DNA of 64,000 nt, from the NCBI GenBank assembly GCA_048594975.1, contig JBMDXQ010000024.1, positions 1-64,000 on the forward strand. The letters run 5' to 3'. This document shows, piece after piece, positions 53,642-61,768 of this stretch (positions are counted from its first letter, which is position 1; the number at the start of each line of letters is the position of its first letter). The position numbers and the translations under genes were made by a program. The notes below the pieces were generated by a model, which had not been told where the DNA came from, made no database searches, and saw only the letters and a list, made by a program, of their open reading frames with translations. Source of the DNA: JBMDXB01 sp048594975. Its GTDB lineage: Bacteria > Acidobacteriota > Vicinamibacteria > Vicinamibacterales > 2-12-FULL-66-21.

Positions 53642-53857
53642 ATGCCGTCTTCCGCAGCGTCTAAGAATCGTCTCACGATAAGTCCTCACCAAACAAAACC
53701 GAACAGTACATCCCTCGCGGATTCCGTGCGCTCGGGCTGCGAGACCGCATGAAAACGACACGAGACCGAACGAGACCGAACCAGGCTCACTGCAGTTGTC
53801 GGATAAGATGTACGGTTGGTCCGATTCCGGGGACGAACGTCTGCACAGGAGAAGCGA

Positions 53858-55429
53858 ATGAGCCAGGCCACGCAGAGGATTACTTACGCGACGATGAGCG
53901 CGGATCCGAATCTCCACGTGGAGTTCGACGCCGCCATCGCGCGCGTCAAGGGCACGCTCGGCCGCACCTACCCGATGGTGATCGACGGACAGGAGGTCAC
54001 CGCCGCCGAGCAGTTCGACGATCGCAGCCCGATCGACACGCGCATCCTGCTCGGCCGGTTCCAGCAGGGCGGCCGCGAGCACGTGCAGCGCGCCATCGCG
54101 GCAGCCCGCGCCGCCGCGACGGCGTGGAGAGGCCTGCCCTGGCAGGAGCGGGTGCGGCTCGTGAAGAGGCTCGCCCAAGCGATCCGCCAGCACCAGTTCG
54201 ACCTCGCGTCGCTGATGATCTACGAGGTCGGGAAGAACCGCCTCGAGTGCCTCGGCGACGTCGCCGAGACGGCGGACCTCATCGACTACTACTGCGACGA
54301 GTACGCAAAGCACGACGGCTACGCGACGCCGATGGGCGCGCTCGGGCCGAACGAGCAGAACCAGAGCGTGCTGCGCCCGTACGGCGTTTTCGCGGTCATC
54401 TCGCCGTTCAACTTCCCGATGGCGCTGGCCGGCGGCCCGGCGGGCGCCGCGCTCGTCGCCGGCAATACCGTCGTCTTCAAACCTGCCACCGATACGGCGC
54501 TCATGGGCGCGATGGTCGCGAGGATGGCGGCGGAAGCCGACCTGCCGGAGGGTGTCTTCAACTTCGTCACCGGCCCGGGACGGACCGCCGGGCAGGAACT
54601 GATCGACAACCCCGGCATCGACGGCATCGTCTTCACCGGCTCGATGGAAGTGGGCATGAAGCTGCTGCGCGACAACGGCGCGCGGCCGCTGCCGCGGCCG
54701 GTGATCATCGAGATGGGCGGCAAGAATCCGGCGATCGTCACCGCGGCGGCCGATCTCGACAAGGCGACCGACGGCGTGTTCCGCTCCGCGTTCGGCGCCC
54801 AGGGCCAGAAGTGCTCGGCGTGCTCGCGCGTCTACGTCGCGAAGGAGGTCCGCCAAAAGTTCGTCGACCTGCTGGTCGAGAAGACGCGGAAGATCAAGAT
54901 CGGTAACCCGCTGGACAAGGACGTGTGGCTGGGACCGGTGATCAACGAGGCGGCGGTGCGGACGTTCGAGGACGCGGTCGCGCGCGCGAAGAAGGACGGC
55001 GGCCGGATCCTCACCGGCGGCAGCCGGATCAGGACCGAGCCGTTCATCCACGGCTACTTCGTCGAGCCCACGCTCATTGACGACTTGCCCGTCGATCACG
55101 CACTGTTCAAGGAAGAGCTGTTCGTCCCGATCACGGTCATCGCGGAGGTGCCGACACTGGACGAGGCGATCCGGCTGTCGAACGACACCGTGTACGGGCT
55201 GACCGCCGGCATTTTCTCCGAGGACGATGCCGAGATCGAGACGTTCTTCGACGGGATCCAGGCCGGGGTCACCTACGCCAACCGGCGGGCCGGCGCCACC
55301 ACAGGGGCGTGGCCCGGCATCAACCCGTTCGGCGGCTGGAAGGCGAGCGGATCGACCGGGCGGGGGACCGGCGGTCCGTGGTACGTGCAGCAGTTCATGC
55401 ACGAGCAGAGCCGCGTGCGGATCCGCTGA
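53858..55429 (+). CDS. Aldehyde dehydrogenase, 1-pyrroline-5-carboxylate dehydrogenase type
   Basis: A 523-residue enzyme, probably oxidising glutamate-gamma-semialdehyde (from P5C) to glutamate in proline and arginine catabolism. The ATG at 53858 has AGGAGA upstream. The NAD-binding motif FTGSMEVG near residue 260, the general base Glu in VIIEMGGKNPAIV near 286, and the catalytic Cys in GAQGQKCSACSRVYV near 320 are all present. The N-terminal region and the GRGTGGPWYVQQFMHEQS end match the P5CDH/RocA group rather than generic ALDHs. No proline dehydrogenase gene is in the window. Confidence 0.88.
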   Translation: MSQATQRITYATMSADPNLHVEFDAAIARVKGTLGRTYPMVIDGQEVTAAEQFDDRSPIDTRILLGRFQQGGREHVQRAIAAARAAATAWRGLPWQERVRLVKRLAQAIRQHQFDLASLMIYEVGKNRLECLGDVAETADLIDYYCDEYAKHDGYATPMGALGPNEQNQSVLRPYGVFAVISPFNFPMALAGGPAGAALVAGNTVVFKPATDTALMGAMVARMAAEADLPEGVFNFVTGPGRTAGQELIDNPGIDGIVFTGSMEVGMKLLRDNGARPLPRPVIIEMGGKNPAIVTAAADLDKATDGVFRSAFGAQGQKCSACSRVYVAKEVRQKFVDLLVEKTRKIKIGNPLDKDVWLGPVINEAAVRTFEDAVARAKKDGGRILTGGSRIRTEPFIHGYFVEPTLIDDLPVDHALFKEELFVPITVIAEVPTLDEAIRLSNDTVYGLTAGIFSEDDAEIETFFDGIQAGVTYANRRAGATTGAWPGINPFGGWKASGSTGRGTGGPWYVQQFMHEQSRVRIR

Positions 55430-55624
55430 CCACCAGCCGCCACTTCACCAGGACGAGCGGCGGAGCACGGCTCAAGGTCCACGCGTTCGCCGGAACGCAT
55501 GCGTCTTCAGCGACACGACGGCGCGATCTCTGCTGCCTCGCTGATCGCCGGATACCGGCAAGGCGTCTTGCGCTGCGGGACAGGCCGCGGTAGTCTCCGC
55601 CGGTCCTCTCTTCAGGAGCCTCCC

Positions 55625-56926
55625 ATGCGACGACTGGTGCAGATCGCGCTCGCCCTGGCGTTCCCGGCGCTTGCCGCCGCGCAGGTCACCGCCATCCGCG
55701 CCGGACGGCTGATCGACCCGGAGGCGGGCACTGCAGCCGCAAACCAGGTCATCCTCGTCGAGAACGGCCGGATCACGGCGGTGGGCGGGAACGTCGCCAT
55801 CCCGCAGGGCGCGGCGGTCGTCGACCTGACGAAGCTGACCGTCCTGCCCGGCCTGGTCGACGCGCACAATCACCTCGCGCTCACTTACAAGGAGGTGCCG
55901 GAGCACAACGTCTACTACCTCACCTACGTCCTGGACTCGACGCCGCTGCGCGCCATCCAGGCCGTGTCGAACGGCATCCAGATGCTCTCGGCCGGCTTCA
56001 CCATCGTCCGCGACATGGGAAACAACGGCAACTACGCGGACACGGCGCTGCGCGTCGGCATCGAGCAGGGGTGGGTACCGGGGCCGACCATCATCAACTC
56101 GGGGATCATCATCGGCTCGATGGGCGGCCAGTTCTATCCCACGCCGGAGATGGCGAGGGACCACAACATCGTCTACCCGGAGTACCTCGACGCGGACACT
56201 CCCGACGAGATCGTGAAGGCGGTGCGGCAGAACATGCTGTTCGGCGCCAGGGTGATCAAGATCTGCGCGGACTGCAAGCCGTGGGGCTACTCCGTCGACG
56301 ACATCGGCCTCGTCGTCGCCGAAGCGGCGAAGGCCGGCCTGAAGGTGGAGGCGCACTGCCAGACGGTCGAGGGCGCGCGGCGCGCGATCGATGCGGGAGT
56401 GTGGTCGATCGCGCACGACTCGGGGATGACCGAGGAGAACCATCGGCTGATGGCGAAGAAGGGCATCTGGCGTGCCGGGACGGAGACTCCGATCTCCCTC
56501 GCCGGCCATACCTCGAAGCAGCGGTACGAGCGGACCGTCAGCCTGTTGAAGAACGCGTACGACCTCAAAGTGCCGCTGACCTTCTCGACCGATGCCGATT
56601 ACTGGGTACCCGGCAAGCCGCGCGGCGCGGTGGCGATCGAGTTCGTCGAGACGTGGAAGGCGGCCGGCATCCCCGCACGCGACATCCTGCGCGCGATGAC
56701 CACCAACGGCTACAAGGTCAGCGAGACGGAGTCCACGCGCGGGCCCGTCAAGCCAGGCCTCGCGGCGGACATCATCGCCGTCGAGGGCAATCCCCTGGAG
56801 TCCATCGACGCGCTGCGCAAGGTCGTGTTCGTGATGAAGGACGGGATGGTCTTCAAGCGGGATGGCACGGTGACGCCGGAAGCATTCTTCAATCCGGGTC
56901 CGGTAAAGGGCTGGAGGACTCGATAG
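55625..56926 (+). CDS. Secreted amidohydrolase-family metal-dependent hydrolase
   Basis: A 433-residue protein. The ATG at 55625 has AGGAG upstream and gives a signal peptide (MRRLVQIALALAFPALAAAQ). The amidohydrolase barrel is marked by LPGLVDAHNHLAL near residue 78 (first metal histidines), ARVIKICADCKP near 205, VEAHCQTVEGARRAID near 241, SIAHDSGM near 260 and FSTDADYW near 319. A terminal beta-domain holds GPVKPGLAADIIAVEGNPL. It is closest to imidazolonepropionase-like or Xaa-Pro dipeptidase-type members; the lysine in VIKICAD may be a carbamylated metal ligand. Periplasmic role in peptide or amide turnover is inferred. Confidence 0.85.
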   Translation: MRRLVQIALALAFPALAAAQVTAIRAGRLIDPEAGTAAANQVILVENGRITAVGGNVAIPQGAAVVDLTKLTVLPGLVDAHNHLALTYKEVPEHNVYYLTYVLDSTPLRAIQAVSNGIQMLSAGFTIVRDMGNNGNYADTALRVGIEQGWVPGPTIINSGIIIGSMGGQFYPTPEMARDHNIVYPEYLDADTPDEIVKAVRQNMLFGARVIKICADCKPWGYSVDDIGLVVAEAAKAGLKVEAHCQTVEGARRAIDAGVWSIAHDSGMTEENHRLMAKKGIWRAGTETPISLAGHTSKQRYERTVSLLKNAYDLKVPLTFSTDADYWVPGKPRGAVAIEFVETWKAAGIPARDILRAMTTNGYKVSETESTRGPVKPGLAADIIAVEGNPLESIDALRKVVFVMKDGMVFKRDGTVTPEAFFNPGPVKGWRTR

Positions 56927-57015
56927 CTCGGTTTCTTGACACGCAACGAAGGAACTGGCGTCGACGTATCGCCTCCAGCCAGCCGGCGCCGCTGCCGCTG
57001 CCGTGAGGTACGGTG

Positions 57016-57150
57016 ATGCTCACTCGCCTGCCCGCCCTCGTCGGCTTCTGTCTCGTTCTCGTGCTGCCCGCGCTGGCGCGCGCCCAGGAGGGCGGCCAGT
57101 TCGGTCGGCGCCGTGCGTGCGCTCGTCGGACGGCTGACACCGGTCGCTAG
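57016..57150 (+). pseudogene. Gene stub: signal peptide of a lost secreted protein
   Basis: A 44-codon frame beginning MLTRLPALVGFCLVLVLPAL, a good Sec signal peptide ending ARAQE, followed by only about 20 low-complexity Arg-rich residues and a stop. This looks like the 5' end of a secreted-protein gene whose remainder has been lost. It overlaps the end of the opposing frameshifted gene by four bases. Confidence 0.5.
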
Positions 57151-57705
57151 CGCTCGGGCCGCAAGGTCATCACCGCTTCGAGGAGCGGGATCGGATCCCG
57201 GGCCTTCCCGCTTTCGATCCACTTCTGCACCTTCTCGTTCGGGTTGAAGCGGGCCACGAGCGCGTCGGTCACGTCGACGTACTCGACATTCGGATCGTGA
57301 AACGCCACGTCCCACTTCGACACGATGACGGACACACGGCGCATTCGCGGCGACCTTCGGCAGCTCCGGCGCGAGCTTCGCCATCACGTTCGGGATGGAG
57401 GCATTGCTGAACACCTGGTAGTGCATCAGGTTCTGCAGCGCCGGGCCGCGGAACTCGAGTTCCGCGACCTTCGCCGTATCGTTGGCGGCCTTCGCCGCCT
57501 GCAATTGCGCGTGCAGATCTTGCATGAACGTCCGGTGCTCGTCCGAGTTGTAGTACGCGAGCGCGACGAGCCGCGAATCGAACACCGCGATCCGCACCTT
57601 CGGAGCGCTGGCCGCACCCGAACCGCTCGCCGTCGTCTGCGCCGCCACGGCCCCGCCGAGCGCCGCGATCCACACGGCCGTCACCATCCACTTCCCACGG
57701 GTCAT
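57147..57705 (-). pseudogene. Frameshifted secreted protein gene (coiled-coil, OmpH/Skp-like pattern)
   Basis: The 5' part (57705 to about 57345) encodes a signal peptide (MTRGKWMVTAVWIAALGGAVAAQ) and then VRIAVFDSRLVALAYYNSDE and a charged helix. The 3' part continues in another frame (about 57344 to 57147) as VSVIVSKWDVAFHDPNVEYVDVTDALVARF-like sequence ending in TLRPER. A single-base shift near 57330-57345 would restore one 186-residue protein. The VAVFDxxxV start and charged helix recall periplasmic chaperones of the OmpH type, but this is weak. Either real decay or a sequencing error in a GTGTG run. Confidence 0.7.
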
Positions 57706-57858
57706 CGAAACCTCCGTTTCCGAGAGCCTTCACCGCGGAGGATACGCCCGCCGCGCCGGCCTGGTCATCAGCGCCGGCTGAAGAACCGTGAAGGAACGCT
57801 GATCGGCCGTCGCATGGAACGGGGACGCTCTCCGGATCGTCGGAACCAGCACGGGTCC

Positions 57859-58708
57859 ATGAGAGTCCGGACGCCGCTTTCGATTCTGGCAGCCGTTTCA
57901 CTTGCCGCGTGCGGTCTGGTCGGCGCGAGGTGGGCGCCGTCCGTCGGAGCTGGTGCCCTCATCCTCCCGGCGCGCCGGCCGCTGACCGTGCCGCGGCCGA
58001 GGGGCTGCCGCGATGTCGAGTTCGAAGGCGAGGGCGTCACGCTGCGCGGGTGGTCCTGCCGGGCGAGCGGCGAGCGCCGCGGAACCATCGTCTTTCTGCA
58101 CGGCATCGGAGACAATCGCTCCAGCGCGACGGGAGTGATCGGCAGGTTCGCCTCGGCGGGGTTCGACCTCGTCGCCTACGACAGCCGGGCACACGGCGAG
58201 TCAGGCGGCTCGATGTGCAGCTACGGCTACTACGAGAAGCTCGACCTCCGGCGTGGTCCGGACGCTCGACGGACCGGTCGTCCTGATCGGCGGATCGCTC
58301 GGCGCGGCCGTCGCGCTGCAGACGGCGGCGGAAGAGCCGTGCGTCCGTGCCGTGGTGGCCGCCGAGGTGTTCTCCGATCTGCGCACCGTCGCGCGCGAGC
58401 GGGCCTGGTTCCTCCCCGAGGTGCTGATCGCCGCCGCGTTCCGAGAGGCCGAGACGCGCGCTCGCTTCCGGATGGACGAGGTCAGCCCCGCAGACGCAGC
58501 GGCGCGCGTCGCGGCTCCGGTGCTGCTGATTCACGGCGCCGCCGACAGGGACACGCCCCTCGCGCACGCCCAGCGGGTGCACGCGCGGCTCCGCGGCCCG
58601 AAGCGGCTGCTCATCGTCGAACACGCCCGGCACAACCAGTCGCTGGGCAGCGCCGCGGCGTGGGATGCGGTGACCGCCTGGCTCGATGAGATCGTGCCCA
58701 TACCTTGA
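57859..58708 (+). pseudogene. Frameshifted alpha/beta-hydrolase lipoprotein gene
   Basis: The 5' part from ATG 57859 encodes a lipoprotein signal (LSILAAVSLAAC, with Cys as lipobox) and the hydrolase N-terminus (GTIVFLHGIGDNRSSATG, VAYDSRAHGESGG). Near 58245 the frame breaks, and the rest is read one base on: GPVVLIGGSLGAAVALQ (nucleophile elbow GGSLG), LLIHGAADRDTPL (Asp) and VEHARHNQSLG (His). A one-base change in the CGGCGTGGTCC stretch would restore a protein of about 282 residues. All catalytic residues survive, so the lesion is recent or technical. Confidence 0.8.
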
Positions 58709-58743
58709 CCTTCTACACGTAAAGGACTAGGCTACGTGTAGAA
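58705..58743 (+). promoter_or_regulatory. padR promoter with perfect palindromic operator
   Basis: TTGACC (58705-58710) and TAGGCT (58728-58733) form a -35/-10 pair with a 17-base spacer. TTCTACACGTA (58711-58721) and its exact complement TACGTGTAGAA (58733-58743) flank an 11-base spacer and overlap the promoter. The first codon of padR follows 13 bases later. A PadR dimer bound here would block its own transcription; this is inference from geometry. Confidence 0.75.
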
Positions 58744-58756
58744 GAACGAGGTATCA

Positions 58757-59107
58757 ATGCCCGAGCCAGCAAAATCTGATCTGCCGCAGGGCACGCTCGA
58801 CATGCTCATCCTGCAGGTTGCAGCAGCCGGCCCGATCCACGGCTATGCGATCGCGCAGCGTATCCGGCAGATCTCCGGAGAGGTGCTGCAGGTCCCGCAG
58901 GGGTCGCTCTACCCTGCCCTGCACCGCCTGGAGAACCGCGGCCTTCTCGCCGCGGAGTGGCAGGCGTCGGAGACCGGCCGTGAGGCCAAGTTCTATCGGC
59001 TCACGCGCAAAGGCCGGGCGTCGCTCAGGTCGGAATCGGAGAAGTGGGAGCGCCTGTCGCAGGCGATCTGGTCGATCATGCGGACCGCCCCCGGGGGTGC
59101 GCAATGA
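58757..59107 (+). CDS. PadR-family transcriptional regulator
   Basis: A 116-residue winged-helix repressor. The family start SDLPQGTLDMLILQVAAAGPIHGYAIAQRI is diagnostic. The recognition region is followed by VPQGSLYPALHRLENRGLLAAEWQ and the KFYRLTRKGRASLRSE wing. The short C-terminal helix (WERLSQAIWSIM) serves dimerisation. Its stop overlaps the start of the permease gene by four bases (ATGA), the arrangement typical of acidobacterial PadR-permease pairs. It probably controls that permease and itself through the palindrome upstream. Confidence 0.93.
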   Translation: MPEPAKSDLPQGTLDMLILQVAAAGPIHGYAIAQRIRQISGEVLQVPQGSLYPALHRLENRGLLAAEWQASETGREAKFYRLTRKGRASLRSESEKWERLSQAIWSIMRTAPGGAQ

Positions 59108-61707
59108 ACTGGTGGCGGCGGTGGTGGCACCGCGATCGCCTCGAGCATGAGCTGGACGCAGAGCTTCGTTTCCACGTCGACCGGCTCGTCGACGAGAACA
59201 TTCGCGCGGGCGTGCCGCCGGAGGCAGCGCGGCGTGCGGCGCGGCGCGACTTCGGCGGCGTCGAGCAGGTGAAGGAAGACTGCCGCGACGCCCGCGCCAC
59301 GCGCTGGGCACACGATCTCGGCCAGGATCTGCGCTTCGCCGCGCGGCTTCTGGCGAAGGACCGCGCCTTCACCGGCCTCGCCGTCATGGCGCTGGCGCTC
59401 GGCATCGGCGTGAACAACGCCTTCTTCGCGATCGTGAACGCGATGTGCCTGCGAGGACCGCTGGAGCACGCGTCGCGGCTCGTCCACGTCGGCACCGTCA
59501 ATGCCGCCGGCGTGCCGGGGGGCGTCTCGCACGCGGAATTCGACGATCTACTCCGCGCGATGCCGTCGTTCGAGAGGGCGGCGGCGTACGCAACCGCGCC
59601 GGTTGCCGTGAGCGACGACGGCGTCGCGGCCGAGCGCGCGACAGCGGCACACTTTTCCGCCGCTGCGCTGGAAGTCGCCGACGAGGTTCCCTCCGCCGGA
59701 CGAGGGTTCGACGCCGCTGACCATCGCGCGGGAGCCGCCGCCGTCGCCTTGATCGGGGCGTCGCTCTCGCGCCGACGGTACGGCAGCGGGACGGAAGCCC
59801 TTGGACGCACCATACGGATCGATGGCCGACCCACGGCGGTCGTGGGCGTCATGCGCGGGTCGTTCAGGTTCCCGAACGACGCGGAGATCTGGCTCCCGCT
59901 CGAGCGAACGGAGGCGGGTCAGCCGTCGCGGGCCGTCCGCAGTCTTGGCGTCTTCGCCAGGCTGCGCGAACCGGCAACCATCGCCGGCGCCCGGGCGGAG
60001 CTCGGCGAGCTCTCGCGTCGTCTCGCCGCCGATCATCCCCGCTCGAACGAGGGCATCCGCCTGACAGCGGTTCCGTTCAACGAGCGCTTCACAGCGCGAA
60101 TCACGGATCCAGCCTGGATGGCGTTCGTCACCGCCGGCACGCTCGTGCTCCTGATCGCCTGCGCCAACGTCGCGAACCTGCTCCTGGCGCGCGCGGTCGG
60201 GCGGTCAGCCGAAATGGCCATGCGCGCCTCCCTGGGTGCAACGCGCGCGCGGCTGGTCCGCCAGCTGTTCGTCGAATGCGCGCTGCTCGCGGCCGTGGGC
60301 GGCGCCGCCGGCCTGCTCGTGTCCGCGGCCGGACTGCGCCTCATGGCGGCGGCGATTCCCGACGACGCGCTTCCCTCGTGGATGGCGCTCACCCTGGACG
60401 GCCGCGTCCTGGGAGTGCTGGTGGGAGTGTGCGTGGCCGCGGTTCTGGTGTTCGGCTTCGTACCCGCCCTCTACACGTCGGCGGCGAGCGTGACCAGCGT
60501 GCTCCGCGACCACTCGCGCGTTCGCGCAAGGGCGGGAACTCGCCGCTGGACCACGGGGCTGCTCGCGCTCCAGTTCGCGTTGACCTCGATCCTCCTCACC
60601 GCGGTCGTCGCCGATCTGCTGCTCAGCAGGCCGGACAAGCCGGTGTTCGATCCCTCCGGCATGCTGACGGCACGGATCACGCTGCCGGAACGCGTATACG
60701 CAACCGAGACGCAGCGGGAGGCGTTCTACGAGCGGCTCTCGGTCGAGATGACGGGCATCGCCGGCGTCTCCTCGTCGACCGTCGCCACGAATCTGCCGTT
60801 CGAGCGGCCCCCACAGCGCAGGGTCGTCGTGCCAGGCCGGGACTCGAGCGCAGCGGAGGGAGCATCGACCGTCGGGACGGTCGCGATCGGCGCGCGCTAC
60901 TTCGAGACTTTCGGGGTAGGTATCCTCCGCGGCCGGGACTTCACCCGCGGCCACTACGACGACGGCGCGAGCGAGGCGATCGTCAACCAACGATTCGCAG
61001 ACTTGTACTTTGCGAACGAGGATCCGCTGGGGAAGCGCGTCCATCTGCTGAGTCAGAGCGACGCCGACTCCACTCCGCCGCTGACGATTGTCGGGGTCGC
61101 GCCGAACATCCGGCAGGGCCGCGGTCCGGACGCGCCGCTGGTCTATCGACCGTTTCCCGATACCTGGCCGGCGACTGCGGCGCTCGTACTGCGGCATCGC
61201 ACGGAGGATGCGCCGGTGGCCGCGGCGCTGCGCGAGCGTGTCCGGATGCTGGACCACAACCTGCCGCTGTTTCGCACGATGAGCATGGAGCGCGTGATCC
61301 GGGACTCCACCTGGAACCCGCGTGTGTCGCGCGCGTTGATCAACACGATCTCGACCATCGCGCTGGTGCTGGCGGTCATCGGCCTGTACGGGGTAACGGC
61401 CCATGCTGTGGCTGCGCGGGCGCCGGAAATCGGGGTCCGGGTTGCGCTGGGCGCGCGCCCCCGGCACATCCGCTGGCTCGTGCTACGACGCGCGCTGGTC
61501 CAGCTTGCGGTTGGCCTGCCGGCCGGCGCGGTTCTGACGATCATCTGGAACTACGTCTTCATCGTCCAGCGCGGCGACCGGATGGTCGGCCTGCCCGTTC
61601 TCGGACTTGTCGCCTTGGTGATCGCCGCGATCGGTATCGCTGCCTGTCTCGTGCCAGCGGAGCGAGCCGTACGGCTCGATCCGCTGGCTTCAATCCGACA
61701 CGAGTAA
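59104..61707 (+). CDS. ADOP-family (acidobacterial duplicated orphan permease) ABC permease
   Basis: An 867-residue membrane protein of the MacB/FtsX permease superfamily. The N-terminal motif (MNWWRRWWHRDRLEHELDAELRFHVD) is the short domain that defines ADOP proteins. A first membrane helix (near residue 95) is followed by a large periplasmic MacB_PCD-like domain. Then comes an FtsX helical region (FVTAGTLVLLIACANVANLLLARAVGRS near 340-367), a second periplasmic domain and a second FtsX region (TISTIALVLAVIGLYGVTAHAVAARAPEIGVR). The end reads LVPAERAVRLDPLASIRHE. 'Orphan' reflects the lack of an ATPase gene beside it, as here. Function is unknown, probably export or mechanotransmission. Confidence 0.93.
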   Translation: MNWWRRWWHRDRLEHELDAELRFHVDRLVDENIRAGVPPEAARRAARRDFGGVEQVKEDCRDARATRWAHDLGQDLRFAARLLAKDRAFTGLAVMALALGIGVNNAFFAIVNAMCLRGPLEHASRLVHVGTVNAAGVPGGVSHAEFDDLLRAMPSFERAAAYATAPVAVSDDGVAAERATAAHFSAAALEVADEVPSAGRGFDAADHRAGAAAVALIGASLSRRRYGSGTEALGRTIRIDGRPTAVVGVMRGSFRFPNDAEIWLPLERTEAGQPSRAVRSLGVFARLREPATIAGARAELGELSRRLAADHPRSNEGIRLTAVPFNERFTARITDPAWMAFVTAGTLVLLIACANVANLLLARAVGRSAEMAMRASLGATRARLVRQLFVECALLAAVGGAAGLLVSAAGLRLMAAAIPDDALPSWMALTLDGRVLGVLVGVCVAAVLVFGFVPALYTSAASVTSVLRDHSRVRARAGTRRWTTGLLALQFALTSILLTAVVADLLLSRPDKPVFDPSGMLTARITLPERVYATETQREAFYERLSVEMTGIAGVSSSTVATNLPFERPPQRRVVVPGRDSSAAEGASTVGTVAIGARYFETFGVGILRGRDFTRGHYDDGASEAIVNQRFADLYFANEDPLGKRVHLLSQSDADSTPPLTIVGVAPNIRQGRGPDAPLVYRPFPDTWPATAALVLRHRTEDAPVAAALRERVRMLDHNLPLFRTMSMERVIRDSTWNPRVSRALINTISTIALVLAVIGLYGVTAHAVAARAPEIGVRVALGARPRHIRWLVLRRALVQLAVGLPAGAVLTIIWNYVFIVQRGDRMVGLPVLGLVALVIAAIGIAACLVPAERAVRLDPLASIRHE

Positions 61708-61768
61708 CGGAGTCGGTTCGACGGTCCGTACGCCCGCGGGGTAGAGGACGACCAGTGAACTTCGGGTC

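Larger units (their letters stand above)
53388..53857. other. Gap between the caspase operon and the aldehyde dehydrogenase gene
   Basis: A 470-base divergent region. It contains the operon's -10 box, a perfect 11-bp hairpin (53614-53641) and two copies of CGAGACCGAA in tandem (53761-53780). No protein or RNA gene is recognised; open frames on both strands are short and Arg-rich. The aldehyde dehydrogenase promoter must lie on the right side. Confidence 0.6.

Noticed and set aside
53761..53780. Two tandem copies of CGAGACCGAA as another heptamer array
   Set aside because: The period is ten and there are only two copies; not comparable with the other loci.
57300..58700. Plus-strand 454-codon frame as a single gene
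   Set aside because: Its first 178 codons are antisense to the frameshifted secreted protein, and its last part is the hydrolase read in the wrong frame after the break.
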